Assembly (NCBI GenBank): GCA_963697345.1
Contig: CAVONS010000007.1
Location: forward strand, 124,001 to 188,000
Direction: 5' to 3'
Origin: Prado023 sp963697345
Lineage (GTDB): Bacteria > Actinomycetota > Actinomycetes > S36-B12 > CAIYMF01
DNA length: 64,000 nt
The notes beneath the pieces are model-generated. The model ran no database searches. It saw only the letters and a list, made by a program, of their open reading frames with translations, and had not been told where the DNA came from. The translations under genes and the position numbers were made by a program. This document shows positions 43,630 to 52,841 of the stretch, piece after piece; position 1 is the first letter of the stretch; every line of letters begins with the position of its first letter.

Positions 43630-44522
43630 GTGCGTCGGACCCGAGCGGGCCCCTGCTGCTCCAGGCGGCGCACCTGACGAAGGCGTTCGGCGCCTTCGTG
43701 GCCGTCGACGACGTGTCCTTCTCCGTGGCCCCGGGTGAGGTCGTCGGCCTGCTGGGGGCCAACGGTGCCGGGAAGACGACCGCGCTGCGCATCGCCCTGG
43801 GCCTGCTGGCCCCGACCTCGGGCACCGCGCTGCTCCTCGGGCGCCACCCGGACCGGGCGGTGCGCCAGCGCATCGGATACGTCCCGCAGGGGTTGGGCCT
43901 GTACGCCGACATGAGCGTGCGGGAGAACCTGGAGTTCGTGGCGGCGGTCTACGGCGGGCCGAAGCCGGAGGTCCCCGAGTCGATGGCCGACGTCGGAGAC
44001 CGGCTCGTGGGCGAGATCTCGCTGGGCAGCCAGCGTGAGCTGGCGTTCGCCTGCGCCCTGCTGCACAAGCCCGAGTTGGTCATCCTCGACGAGCCGACCT
44101 CCGGGGTGGGCGCCCTGACCCGCATCGCACTCTGGGCGACGATCCATGAGCGGGCGGACTCCGGGGTGGGGGTGCTGGTGACCACCCACTACATGCAGGA
44201 GGCGCAGCAGTGCGACAGGTTGCTGCTGATGGCCGACGGCCGGCTGGTGGCGCAGGGCAGCGAGGCGCAGATCGTCGGCGACACCACGGCGGTCGAGGTG
44301 GCCACTGACCAGTGGGCCCGCACCTTCGACGCCCTGAGCCGGGCAGGTCTCCCGGTGACCCTGGCCGGGACCCGCGTCCGGGTGGCCGATGTCCCGGCGC
44401 AGCAGGTGCACGCGGCGCTTGCCGATGCGGGACTCGAGGGCCGGGTCCATTCGGTGCCGGCGACGATCGAGGAGCGGATGACGGTGCTGGCGACGGTCCA
44501 GTCGGGCGCACGGGCTGGGTGA
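43626..44522 (+). CDS. ABC transporter ATP-binding protein 2 with altered signature motif (YbhF second-half-like)
   Basis: 298 residues. Walker A GANGAGKTT and Walker B LVILDEPTSGVG are present, but the ABC signature reads ISLGSQREL where most have LSGGQ, and the D-loop has GVGAL in place of GVDPL. The second half of YbhF has a similarly unusual LPLGWRQ, so this pair looks like YbhF split in two genes, forming a heterodimer with one canonical and one weak site. It overlaps ATPase 1 by 4 bases. Confidence 0.85.
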   Translation: MSASDPSGPLLLQAAHLTKAFGAFVAVDDVSFSVAPGEVVGLLGANGAGKTTALRIALGLLAPTSGTALLLGRHPDRAVRQRIGYVPQGLGLYADMSVRENLEFVAAVYGGPKPEVPESMADVGDRLVGEISLGSQRELAFACALLHKPELVILDEPTSGVGALTRIALWATIHERADSGVGVLVTTHYMQEAQQCDRLLLMADGRLVAQGSEAQIVGDTTAVEVATDQWARTFDALSRAGLPVTLAGTRVRVADVPAQQVHAALADAGLEGRVHSVPATIEERMTVLATVQSGARAG

Positions 44523-44547
44523 GTCGGCCCGCCCGGCCCCGGCGGCC

Positions 44548-45162
44548 TCAGCCCAGGTACGTCCCGTCGAGGTAGCGCCCGACGACCGGACCGGCCTGAT
44601 CGGCCAGCTCATCGACGCTGGGCTGGACCAGCGGGTCCAGGCGCAGCACATGCCGGCCGACGACGATCCCGACGATGTGGGTCATGGCCAGCGACATCTG
44701 CAGGGTGGGATCGGGCCCGTGGACGTGTTCACGCAGCACGGGGAGCATGTGGGTCAGGAGGTACTCGCGCAGCATCCGCCCGCCCCGCGGCTCGGCCTCG
44801 GCCGAGCGCAGGATGGCCAGGAAGGGCTCTCGGAAGTCGGGCCGCTCCCAGAGCCCGAGGTAGAAGCTGACGAGCTGCCGCCCGCGATCCTCGGCTGGTC
44901 CGACGAGGGCGGCCAGCAGCCCTGACAACGGGTCCTCCGGGAGCTGGATGACCTCCCGGAACAGCCCGGCCTTGCCCCCGTAGTAGTGGTTGATCATGGC
45001 CGCATCGACCCCTGCCCGGGCGCCGATGGAACGCACCGTCGCCCCGGTGTAGCCCCGATCGGCGAACTCCTCGCGGGCCGCGACGAGGATCTGCGCCCGC
45101 GTGTCTGAACCGCCGGCACGCGGGCCCCGGCGTGCGGCGGGCGAATCCGGGCGGGAGCTCAT
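44548..45162 (-). CDS. TetR/AcrR family regulator of the ABC-2 exporter
   Basis: 204 residues. N-terminal helix-turn-helix (about 20-65; AREEFADRGYTGATVRSIGARAGVDAAMINHYYGGKAGL shape, recognition helix around VDAAMINHYY) and a C-terminal ligand domain with a TetR_C pattern. Convergent with the exporter operon, 25 bases away. Like E. coli CecR beside ybhGFSR, it probably represses the exporter through the 41644-41657 palindrome. Confidence 0.85.
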   Translation of the reverse strand: MSSRPDSPAARRGPRAGGSDTRAQILVAAREEFADRGYTGATVRSIGARAGVDAAMINHYYGGKAGLFREVIQLPEDPLSGLLAALVGPAEDRGRQLVSFYLGLWERPDFREPFLAILRSAEAEPRGGRMLREYLLTHMLPVLREHVHGPDPTLQMSLAMTHIVGIVVGRHVLRLDPLVQPSVDELADQAGPVVGRYLDGTYLG

Positions 45163-45303
45163 GGGACTGATGCCGCGAGCGGGGTCATGGCCCCATTGTC
45201 ACCCGCTTGCCCCAGTGGATGCCCACGGTCGCCGCCCTACGCCCGGCCGGTGCGGGGCGTGCTCCGTGTGGAGTGGTTTCCGGCCGGTGGCCGGGGTGTG
45301 CCC

Positions 45304-45316
45304 TACCCTGTGCACC
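45304..45316 (+). promoter_or_regulatory. Leaderless-type promoter of menB
   Basis: TACCCT (45304-45309), then 7 bases to the GTG at 45317, the normal -10 to start distance for leaderless actinobacterial mRNAs. No clear -35. The rest of the 154-base gap after tetR shows nothing else. Confidence 0.45.
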
Positions 45317-46240
45317 GTGGACACTCGTGACCGTTTCCCGGCCGTTCCCGTCGTGACCCCGGACAGCCCCGCTCACGCTGATCCGGCCGTGTCGACGGTC
45401 CATCTGGCCGCGGAGTGGACCTCGGTCGGGGAGTGGACCGACATCAAGTACGAGCTCTCCGGTGACGGGGTGGCCAAGATCACGATCAACCGTCCCGAGG
45501 TGCGCAACGCCTTCCGGCCCCAGACCCTCTTCGAGCTGCAGCACGCCTTCAACCTGGCCCGCGACGACGACCGCGTGGGGGTCATCATCCTGACCGGCCA
45601 GGGCGACTGGGCGTTCTGCTCCGGTGGTGACCAGCGGATCCGCGGCAACGACGGCTACATCGGCGATGACGAGGTGGCCCACAAGGGCATCGGGCGGCTG
45701 AACGTGCTGGACCTGCAGGTGCAGATCCGGCGCCTGCCCAAGCCGGTGGTCGCCATGGTGGCCGGCTACGCCATGGGTGGCGGGCACGTCCTGCACATCT
45801 GCTGTGACCTCACGATCGCCGCGGACAACGCGCGCTTCGGCCAGACGGGGCCGAAGGTCGGCTCGTTCGACGGGGGCTACGGCTCGGGCCTCCTGGCCGC
45901 ACAGATCGGCCAGAAGCGGGCTCGCGAGGTCTGGTTCCTCTGCCGTCAGTACGGCGCCGAGCAGGCCTACGAGTGGGGCCTGGTGAACCAGGTCGTGCCG
46001 TTGGTCGAGCTCGAGCAGGAGACGATGACCTGGGCGCGGGAGATGCTGGCGATGTCGCCGCTTGCGCTGCGGATGCTCAAGGCCTCACTCAACGCCGCGG
46101 ATGACGGCCTGGCCGGGATCCAGCAGCTGGCTGGGGACGCGACGCTCCTGTTCTACATGACCGAGGAGGCCCAGGAGGGCCGCGACGCCTACACGGGCAA
46201 GCGCACCCCGAACTTCGCCAAGTTCCCGAAGCGGCCCTGA
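45317..46240 (+). CDS. menB: 1,4-dihydroxy-2-naphthoyl-CoA synthase
   Basis: 307-residue crotonase-fold enzyme that closes the second ring of menaquinone. Oxyanion-hole segment CSGGDQRIRG, MAGYAMGGGHVL, and the MenB-specific GPKVGSFDGGYGSG loop. The GTG at 45317 sits at leaderless distance from a -10 hexamer; the first 35 residues are a variable lead. menC follows 3 bases after the stop. Confidence 0.94.
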   Translation: MDTRDRFPAVPVVTPDSPAHADPAVSTVHLAAEWTSVGEWTDIKYELSGDGVAKITINRPEVRNAFRPQTLFELQHAFNLARDDDRVGVIILTGQGDWAFCSGGDQRIRGNDGYIGDDEVAHKGIGRLNVLDLQVQIRRLPKPVVAMVAGYAMGGGHVLHICCDLTIAADNARFGQTGPKVGSFDGGYGSGLLAAQIGQKRAREVWFLCRQYGAEQAYEWGLVNQVVPLVELEQETMTWAREMLAMSPLALRMLKASLNAADDGLAGIQQLAGDATLLFYMTEEAQEGRDAYTGKRTPNFAKFPKRP

Positions 46241-46243
46241 GCC

Positions 46244-47380
46244 GTGGCCGGCGACCCGACGGGTGCTGCAGCCCCCACCACCGCGCCCGACGATGCGCCT
46301 GAGCCACGCACCGCGGGCCCTCGCGCCGAGCGGGCGCACCTGCCCGAGCTCAGCCCCGGTCAGCTCGCCGCGGTCGCGGTGCCGTTCCGGGTCCCGCTCT
46401 CGCGTCGGTTCCGGGGTGTGGGGCACCGGGAGGGTCTGTTGTTCTGCGGGCCCTCGGGATGGTCGGAATGGGCTCCCTTCCCCGAGTACGACGACTGGGA
46501 GGCCGCGAGGTGGCTGGCCTGCGCGGTGGAGGCAGCCTGGGGCACCTGGCCCGAGCCGGTGCGCAGCCACGTGCCGGTCAATGTCGTGGTCCCCGCACTG
46601 GACCACGACGACATCGCCGGATACGTGACCGATGCGGTCGCCCGCACAGGTGCCACGACGTTCAAGGTCAAGGTGGCTGAGTCCGGGGCGGCGCTGGCTG
46701 ATGACCTGTCCCGCGTGGCCACCGTGCGCGCCGCCCTGTCGGAGGCGGGGGTTCGGGATCCGCGGATCCGTCTGGACGCCAACGGCGCGTGGACCGTGGC
46801 CGAGGCCCGCCGCGCTGCCCGGATGTTCGCCGCCGAGTTCGGATCGGTCCTGGACTACTTCGAGCAGCCATGCCGCACGACCACCGAGCTGGCCGAGTTG
46901 CGCTACCGGCTCGTCGACGATGAGGTGAAGGTCCGCATCGCCGTGGACGAGGGGCTGCGCCGCGCCCGCGACCTGTACGCCGACGGCCTCGCGGCGTCAC
47001 TGCGTTCGGCCGGCGACGTGCTCATCGTCAAGGTGGCCCCCGTCGGGGGTGTGGCACGTGCGCTGGCGCTGATCGAGGAGATCGGCCTGCCCGTGGTGGT
47101 GTCCGGGGAGATGAACACCTCGGTCGGACTCGGCGCCGGGCTCGCCCTGGCTGCTGCCGTGCCTGACCTCGCGGGTGCTGCGGGGCTGGGCACCGGGCTG
47201 CTCCTCGGTGACGACGTCTGCGCCACCACGTTGATCCCCCGCGATGGCCAGATGGCTGTCACCCGTCGGCTGCCCGACGAGCAGGCGCTCGGGCGGGCCG
47301 CGGATGCCATGGGCGCGGAGCGGACCATGTGGTGGCGTGAGCGTCTGCACCGGTGTGCACGCCTCATGTCGGTCATCTAG
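46244..47380 (+). CDS. menC: o-Succinylbenzoate synthase
   Basis: 378-residue enolase-superfamily dehydratase. Catalytic lysine pair in FKVKVAES, metal ligands in RLDANGAW, YFEQPC and VDEGL, and the second base in LIVKVAPVGG. Substrate is SHCHC; MenD, which makes its precursor, is encoded next, 14 bases on. A disordered Ala/Pro/Thr head covers about the first 40 residues. Confidence 0.93.
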   Translation: MAGDPTGAAAPTTAPDDAPEPRTAGPRAERAHLPELSPGQLAAVAVPFRVPLSRRFRGVGHREGLLFCGPSGWSEWAPFPEYDDWEAARWLACAVEAAWGTWPEPVRSHVPVNVVVPALDHDDIAGYVTDAVARTGATTFKVKVAESGAALADDLSRVATVRAALSEAGVRDPRIRLDANGAWTVAEARRAARMFAAEFGSVLDYFEQPCRTTTELAELRYRLVDDEVKVRIAVDEGLRRARDLYADGLAASLRSAGDVLIVKVAPVGGVARALALIEEIGLPVVVSGEMNTSVGLGAGLALAAAVPDLAGAAGLGTGLLLGDDVCATTLIPRDGQMAVTRRLPDEQALGRAADAMGAERTMWWRERLHRCARLMSVI

Positions 47381-47394
47381 GCCCGGGACCGGCG

Positions 47395-49234
47395 ATGAAT
47401 CCGGCGACCTCCCTGGCCCGCGCGCTGCTCGACGAGCTGGTGCACCAGGGCGTTCGCGAGATCGTCCTGGCTCCGGGATCCCGCTCGGCGCCGCTGGCCT
47501 TCGAGGCCCTGCGGCTGGCCGGGAAGGGCGCCATCGGCCTGCACGTGCGCCTGGATGAGCGCAGCGCGGGATTCCTCGCCCTGGGCCTGGCCAAGGTCTC
47601 CGGCCACCCCGTGGCGGTCGTGTGCACCTCGGGGACCGCTGTGGCCAACCTCGCCCCGGCGGTGGTGGAGGCCTCGTACAGCGCCATCCCCCTGGTGGTC
47701 CTCAGCGCCGACCGGCCGCTGGAGTCCCGCGGGGTCGGGGCGCCACAGACCATCGACCAGGTGGACTTCTTCGGACGCACGGTGCGGTTCTTCGCCGATC
47801 TCGGCGCCGATCGAGGCACCGACGCCGAGGGGGCGGCGAACGCCGCGCGGGCGGCCCGAGCATCAGTCGGCATGGCAGATCTCGGCAGCCCTGGGCACGC
47901 CGCGGCCCTCGCCGACCCCTGCGCTGCCCGGCGGCCCGGGTGGTGGCGCAGGTGGTGGCGCACTGGCCCATGCCGGACCCGTGCACCTCAACGTCGGCTT
48001 CCGACTGCCGCTCGTGCCCGACCTCCCGGGGGACCCCGGGACGCCGGGCACCCCCACCTCACTGCCCGAGCGGCACGTCTCGCCGCCCCGGCCGCGCCTG
48101 CCACCCCTTGCTGGCTGCGACGTGCGCGAGGCCGGCGAGGTCCTCGGGCAGGTGCCCCCGCGGGCCGTGGTGGTCGCCGGAGATCTGCCCTGCACGTCCC
48201 TGCGGGGGCATCACCAGTGGGTGGTCGAGCTGGCCACGGCCTGTGGTTGGCCGATCGTCAGCGAGCCGTCAGCCAACGTGCACGGGGCGGCCACCGCGAT
48301 GGCCCACGGCGTCCTCGTGCTGGGCGTACCGCAGTTCCTCGCCGAGCATGCGCCGGACCTCGTGCTCACGATCGGCAACTTCGGGCTGTCCCGGCCGACC
48401 ATGGACCTCGTCCGCAGCGCGGGCCGGCACGTGGCCATCGAGCTGCCCACAGTCGGGCGTGAGGTGTGCGACCCCCTGCGCACAGCTGGGCTCGTCCTCA
48501 CCGGCATCCCGCTGCCCCCCACGCAGTTCACCCCTGATCGGGCGTGGCTGGCTGCCTGGCAGGAGGCTGACGAGCGTGCCGGCGCGGTCGCCGCGCAGGT
48601 GCTGGCTGCCGCGCCGCTGTCGGGGTCGGCTGTTGCGGCCCGGGTCTGGCAGCAGGCGCCCGAGGACGCGCTGCTGCTGGTGGCGGCCTCGTGGCCCGTG
48701 CGGCAGGTGGAGGCGTTCGCCGGCGCGCGACGGGGCCTGCGGGTGATCGGCAACCGGGGTGCGAACGGCATCGACGGCTTGGTGTCCACGGCGTGGGGCG
48801 CGGCGCTGGCCCATCAGGCCCAGGGCGGCGGGCCGGGTCTCGCTCTCCTGGGTGACCTCGCCTTCCTGCACGACCACAACGGACTGCTCGCCGGCCCCGA
48901 GGAGCCCCGCCCGGACCTGGTCATCGTGGTCCTAGACAACGACGGCGGCGGCATCTTCCACCAGCTGGAACAGGGCCGGTCGGAGTATGCCGAGTCCTTC
49001 GAGCGGCTCTTCGGCACACCCCAGGCCAGGGACCTGGTGGCCGTCGCCGAGGCTGCCGGAGTCCCCGCGGTGCGTGTCTCTGATGCGCCGGGGGTGACGG
49101 CAGCGATCGCTGAGGGCATCGGCCTCGGTGGAGTCCGCGTGGTGGTGGTCGACGTGGTCACCCGGGCCGAGGAGGCCCATCTGCTGGAGCAGGTGCACGC
49201 CGCCGTGGCCCGAACTCAGGATCGGGCGACCTGA
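47395..49234 (+). CDS. menD: SEPHCHC synthase MenD, interrupted by a 1-base frameshift
   Basis: Thiamine-diphosphate enzyme joining 2-oxoglutarate and isochorismate. The first frame (ATG 47395) gives the N-terminal domain (APGSRSAPLAFEALR, DERSAGFLALGLAK, CTSGTAVANLAPAVVEA, GAPQTIDQVDFF) to about residue 155. The second frame continues with SAWQISAAL, HAGPVHLNVGFRLPL, and the C-terminal ThDP domain GDLAFLHDHNGLL and VLDNDGGGIFH to TGA at 49232-49234. One base must be dropped near 47850-47865, giving about 612 residues. The junction lies just before a Gly/Pro-rich insert (about 47900-47985). Probably an assembly indel, as menaquinone is the only quinone here. Confidence 0.88.
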
Positions 49235-49256
49235 GCAGCCCGATCGCCGTGCTGGT

Positions 49257-50066
49257 TCAGGCGATGCCTGAGGTCCGGCGCTGCAGCGCCACGGCCAACC
49301 GTGACAGCGTGAGGTTGACAATCAGGTAGATCGACAGCACCACCACGAACAGCGGGAAGCGGTAGCGGTCGCCGAAGAAGCTGTAGTTCAGCTGCATCGT
49401 GCGCAACAGCTCCGGGTAGCCGACGATGAAGCCCAAGGAGGAGTCCTTGAGCAGGACCACGAGCTGGCTGATCAGGCTGGGCAGCATCAGGCGGATGACC
49501 TGCGGGAACTGGATGATGCGCAGCGTCTGCCAGCGCGTCAACCCGATGGCCGTACCGGCCTCCACCTGACCCTTGGGCAGGGCGGCGAGACCGGCACGCA
49601 GGATCTCGGCCATGACGGCGGCGTTGTAGAGCACGAGCCCGAACACCACCGCCCAGAACGCCGGGAGCCCGAGCGCCAGGAGGCCGAAGAACATCATCAG
49701 CAGGACGGGCATCCCGCGGAGGAACTCGATGAGGACCACGATCGGCCTGCCCACCCAGGTGGACCCCGATGCACGAAGCGTGGTCAGGACGAAGGCCGCG
49801 ATGAAGGCCACGGGCGCGGCGATCAGGGCGGCTGTCAGGGTCGCGCGCAGCCCACGCAGGAGCGAGGTCCACACGTCGACGGCGGTCTGGCCCTTCGGCG
49901 GGTCGATGAACACCCGCCAGCGGTCATCGAAGAGCCCGCGGTTGATCATGCCGGAGAGCAGGAACAGCCCCACGGCCAGGACCAGGACCCCGACCACGAC
50001 AGAGGCGATCCGCTCCCGGCGCAGGGTCTTGGGACCGGGCTCGTCATAGAGGACGCTGCGACTCAT
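49257..50066 (-). CDS. gluD: Glutamate-type ABC transporter permease
   Basis: 269 residues. Five helices with the polar amino-acid permease EAA loop EAGTAIGLTRWQTLRIIQFPQ. A hydrophilic loop (about 45-60) precedes the core. Resembles GluD of C. glutamicum. Overlaps gluC by 4 bases; last gene of gluABCD. Its end is 22 bases from menD's, with a weak ATCGCC...GGCGAT repeat between. Confidence 0.88.
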   Translation of the reverse strand: MSRSVLYDEPGPKTLRRERIASVVVGVLVLAVGLFLLSGMINRGLFDDRWRVFIDPPKGQTAVDVWTSLLRGLRATLTAALIAAPVAFIAAFVLTTLRASGSTWVGRPIVVLIEFLRGMPVLLMMFFGLLALGLPAFWAVVFGLVLYNAAVMAEILRAGLAALPKGQVEAGTAIGLTRWQTLRIIQFPQVIRLMLPSLISQLVVLLKDSSLGFIVGYPELLRTMQLNYSFFGDRYRFPLFVVVLSIYLIVNLTLSRLAVALQRRTSGIA

Positions 50067-50713
50067 CGGCTGAACACCACCCGTCGCTCGATGCGGGACG
50101 CGGCGTAGCCGGCGGGAATCGTGATGAGCAGGTAGAAGGCGGCCACGCCCAGCAGCATCCAGATCACGTCCGCCGGGTAGTCACGGGCCAGGGCCCGTCC
50201 GGTCGCAGTCAGCTCGACGACGGCGAAGCCGGAGGCCACGGAGGTGTTCTTGGCCAGGGCGATCAGCACGCTGATCAAGGGAGGGACGACTGTGCGCAGG
50301 GCCTGGGGAAGGACGATCAGGCGCAGTGTCCCCACGCTGCCCAGCCCGATGGCGCGGGCGGCCTCGGCCTGGCCGATCCCCACCGAGTTGATCCCGGATC
50401 GGACGGCCTCGCACACGAAGGCGGAGGTGTAGACGGTCAGCGCGATGATCGCCGGCAGTGTCCCCAGCGGCAGGATGATGCCGACCGCCGGAAGGATGAA
50501 GACGAAGAACACGAAGACCAGCGTGAGCGGGGTGTTGCGCCCGAGCTCCACCGCGAACGTGGCGACGCTGCGCAGGGACCGCAGGGGTGACACGCGGCAG
50601 GCCGCCAGGAAGGTGCCCAGGAAGACGGACAGGATCCCTGACACGACCGTGAGGTACAGCGTCATCTGGAACCCGGCAAGGTACGCCGGCAACGACTCGA
50701 TCACCGCGAGCAT
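50063..50713 (-). CDS. gluC: Glutamate-type ABC transporter permease
   Basis: 216 residues with five helices and the loop QAEAARAIGLGSVGTLRLIVLPQ of polar amino-acid permeases. It pairs with GluD. ATG at 50711-50713 with GGAGG-type site upstream. It is separated from gluB by 125 bases with a strong hairpin. Confidence 0.88.
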   Translation of the reverse strand: MLAVIESLPAYLAGFQMTLYLTVVSGILSVFLGTFLAACRVSPLRSLRSVATFAVELGRNTPLTLVFVFFVFILPAVGIILPLGTLPAIIALTVYTSAFVCEAVRSGINSVGIGQAEAARAIGLGSVGTLRLIVLPQALRTVVPPLISVLIALAKNTSVASGFAVVELTATGRALARDYPADVIWMLLGVAAFYLLITIPAGYAASRIERRVVFSR

Positions 50714-50763
50714 GGAACCTCCCCGGACGATGTCGGGCAGCCCGACCGGTGCCCGCGCAGCGG

Positions 50764-50801
50764 GCTGGGGGCCGCGGACCTCATGGCCCGCGGCCCCCAG
50801 C
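50764..50801 (-). terminator. Strong stem-loop between gluB and gluC
   Basis: GCTGGGGGCCGCGG (50764-50777) pairs perfectly with 50788-50801; 14-base stem, 10-base loop, no U-tract. It lies after the binding-protein gene. Partial termination or 3' protection would let gluB mRNA exceed permease mRNA, as is common in ABC importer operons. Confidence 0.7.
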
Positions 50802-50838
50802 CGCTATCCGGATTCACCGGCCGGACTCCCGAGCTGTC

Positions 50839-51720
50839 TCAGTACCGGTCGACGGCGGGCGGCTGCGGGGTCGGCAGCACCTCGCCGGCGGTCGCATCCC
50901 ACGCTGCCTGCCAGCGGCCATCGGCGAAGGACGCCTCGAGGACGTCGTTGATCCAGGTGCGGAACTCGTCGTCGCCCTTGGCCATGCCGATTCCGTACGG
51001 CTCAGCGGTGAAGGGCTCCCCGGCGATCTTGAAGTCATCGGGGCTCTCAGCCACGTAGCCGCCGAGGATGACGTTGTCGGTGGTCACCGCGTCGACCTGC
51101 CCGTTGCGCAGCGGATCGAGGCAGTCGGTGTAGGCGGCGAAGGTGACCAGTTGCGTGTCGGGGAAGTTGGCCTCGATGTTGCCGGCCGGTGTGGATCCAT
51201 CCACGGAGCAGACCTTCTTGCCCGCCAGGTCCGCCTCGCTGGTGATGGAGTCGTCATCGGCACGCACCATGAGTGCCTGCCCCGCCTCGTAGTACGGCCC
51301 GGCGAAGTCGACGACCTGCTTGCGGTCGTCGTTGATCGTGTAGGTGGCCACCACGATGTCGACCCGGCCGTCCTGGATGAAGGGCTCGCGGTTGGCCGAC
51401 ACGGTCTCGGTCCAGGTGATGTTGTCCTCGGAGATGCCCAGCTCGGCGGCCAGCATCTTCGCGATCTCCACGTCGAAGCCCACCGGCACTCCGTCGGGGC
51501 CGACCAGCCCGAACAGGGGCTGGTCGAACTTGGTGCCCACCGTGATGGCACCGGCATCGGCCAGCGCCGCCATGGTCGAGCCCTCGGCGAACTCGGACAT
51601 GGGCGCGGATGCATCCCCGCCGGCGTCGCCGGTGGATTCACCACTGCTGGAACTGCATGCGGACAGGGTCAGGATTGCTGCGGCAGCGACTGCTGCCCAT
51701 CGACTGGTTCGGACGTCCAT
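50839..51720 (-). CDS. gluB: Glutamate-type ABC transporter substrate-binding lipoprotein
   Basis: 293 residues. Signal peptide with lipobox LTLSAC (Cys near 22), Ser/Gly linker, then the SBP_bac_3 fold (about 50-290; VGTKFDQPLFGL, GFDVEIAKMLAAELGI, DIVVATYTINDDRKQ). Binds glutamate or a similar acidic amino acid, by similarity to GluB. ATG at 51718-51720 with AGGAGG-type site (GGAGGAAAGC) directly upstream. Confidence 0.9.
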   Translation of the reverse strand: MDVRTSRWAAVAAAAILTLSACSSSSGESTGDAGGDASAPMSEFAEGSTMAALADAGAITVGTKFDQPLFGLVGPDGVPVGFDVEIAKMLAAELGISEDNITWTETVSANREPFIQDGRVDIVVATYTINDDRKQVVDFAGPYYEAGQALMVRADDDSITSEADLAGKKVCSVDGSTPAGNIEANFPDTQLVTFAAYTDCLDPLRNGQVDAVTTDNVILGGYVAESPDDFKIAGEPFTAEPYGIGMAKGDDEFRTWINDVLEASFADGRWQAAWDATAGEVLPTPQPPAVDRY

Positions 51721-51801
51721 GCTTTCCTCCTTGGTCACGATGGCGGTGGGCCACCGATGGTCATCGGGTGGGACTGGGCTGGGGTGCGTGGGTGGGCGGG
51801 G

Positions 51802-52683
51802 TCACTGGAGCAGGACCTTGGACAGGAAGTCCTTGGCACGGTCCGTGCGCGGGGCGGTGAAGAACTCCTCGGGCGTCGACTCCTCGACGATGGAGCCGTC
51901 GGCCATGAAGATGACCCGGTCGGCGGCCTTGCGGGCGAATCCCATCTCGTGGGTGACCACGAGCATCGTCATCCCCTCGCGGGCCAGGGCCACCATCACG
52001 TCGAGGACCTCGGTGATCATCTCCGGGTCCAGCGCGGAGGTGGGCTCATCGAAGAGCATGACCATCGGGTTCATCGCCAGGGCGCGCGCGATGGCCACGC
52101 GCTGCTGCTGGCCGCCGGACAGCTGCGCGGGCAGCTTGCTTGCCTGGTCGGCCACACCGACCCGTTCCAGGAGGGTCATCGCCGCCTCGCGGGCCTGCGC
52201 CGGCTTCACCCCGCGCACCTTGATGGGCCCCAGGGTGACGTTGTCCAGGATGGTCTTGTGCGCGAAGAGGTTGAACGACTGGAAGACCATCCCGACGTCT
52301 GATCGCAGCTGTGCCAACGCCTTGCCCTCCTCGGGCAGGGGTTGGCCCTCCAGGAGGATGGTGCCGGAGTCGATGGTCTCCAGGCGGTTGATCGCCCGGC
52401 AGAGGGTGGACTTGCCCGAGCCCGACGGGCCGATGATCACCACGACCTCGCCGGCCTCGACCGACATCGTGATGTCGCGCAGCACGTGGAGCTCGCCGAA
52501 GTGCTTGTTCACCTGGCGCAGCTCGACCAGGGCGATTCCGGTGCCGGCTGCGGGCGCTGCAGGCCCCTGCCCGGGCGCGGCGTCGCTTGTGGGATCCTCA
52601 CCAGTCACGCTCACGATCCCCTGTCCGGGAAGCAGCGACGTATCGCCAGCGGCCCCTTCTGTGTCGGTTGTGACGGATGCCAC
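51802..52683 (-). CDS. gluA: Glutamate-type ABC transporter ATP-binding protein
   Basis: 293 residues. Walker A GPSGSGKST, signature LSGGQQQR, Walker B VMLFDEPTSALDPEM; very like GluA of C. glutamicum from residue 49 on (VELRQVNKHFGELH). The first 48 residues are Gly/Pro/Ala-rich and have no counterpart, and the GTG at 52681-52683 lies inside an inverted repeat. The GTG near 52614 (VSVTGED) is a realistic alternative start. First gene of gluABCD. Confidence 0.9.
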   Translation of the reverse strand: MASVTTDTEGAAGDTSLLPGQGIVSVTGEDPTSDAAPGQGPAAPAAGTGIALVELRQVNKHFGELHVLRDITMSVEAGEVVVIIGPSGSGKSTLCRAINRLETIDSGTILLEGQPLPEEGKALAQLRSDVGMVFQSFNLFAHKTILDNVTLGPIKVRGVKPAQAREAAMTLLERVGVADQASKLPAQLSGGQQQRVAIARALAMNPMVMLFDEPTSALDPEMITEVLDVMVALAREGMTMLVVTHEMGFARKAADRVIFMADGSIVEESTPEEFFTAPRTDRAKDFLSKVLLQ

Positions 52684-52686
52684 AAC
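52667..52686 (-). promoter_or_regulatory. Rex-like inverted repeat at the gluA start
   Basis: GTTGTG-ACGGATGC-CACAAC. TTGTG-N8-CACAA is the outer form of the Rex (NADH sensor) operator, but the inner AA/TT pairs of the consensus are missing. It overlaps the upstream gluA start candidate, which would make sense if translation begins further downstream. Confidence 0.35.
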
Positions 52687-52841
52687 TTCGCAGAGGTTGA
52701 CAGGAGAGTCAAGCGTCCGGGGAGGCTCCGGGTGCTGTCAGCCCCGGCTCGGGAGCCGGGGAGAGCGCTTCCCATGAGGGATCGCGGCGGGGCCGCGGTC
52801 GATCGACAAGAATGCCCGGGTCGTGCCGTGTCGGCGCCCGA

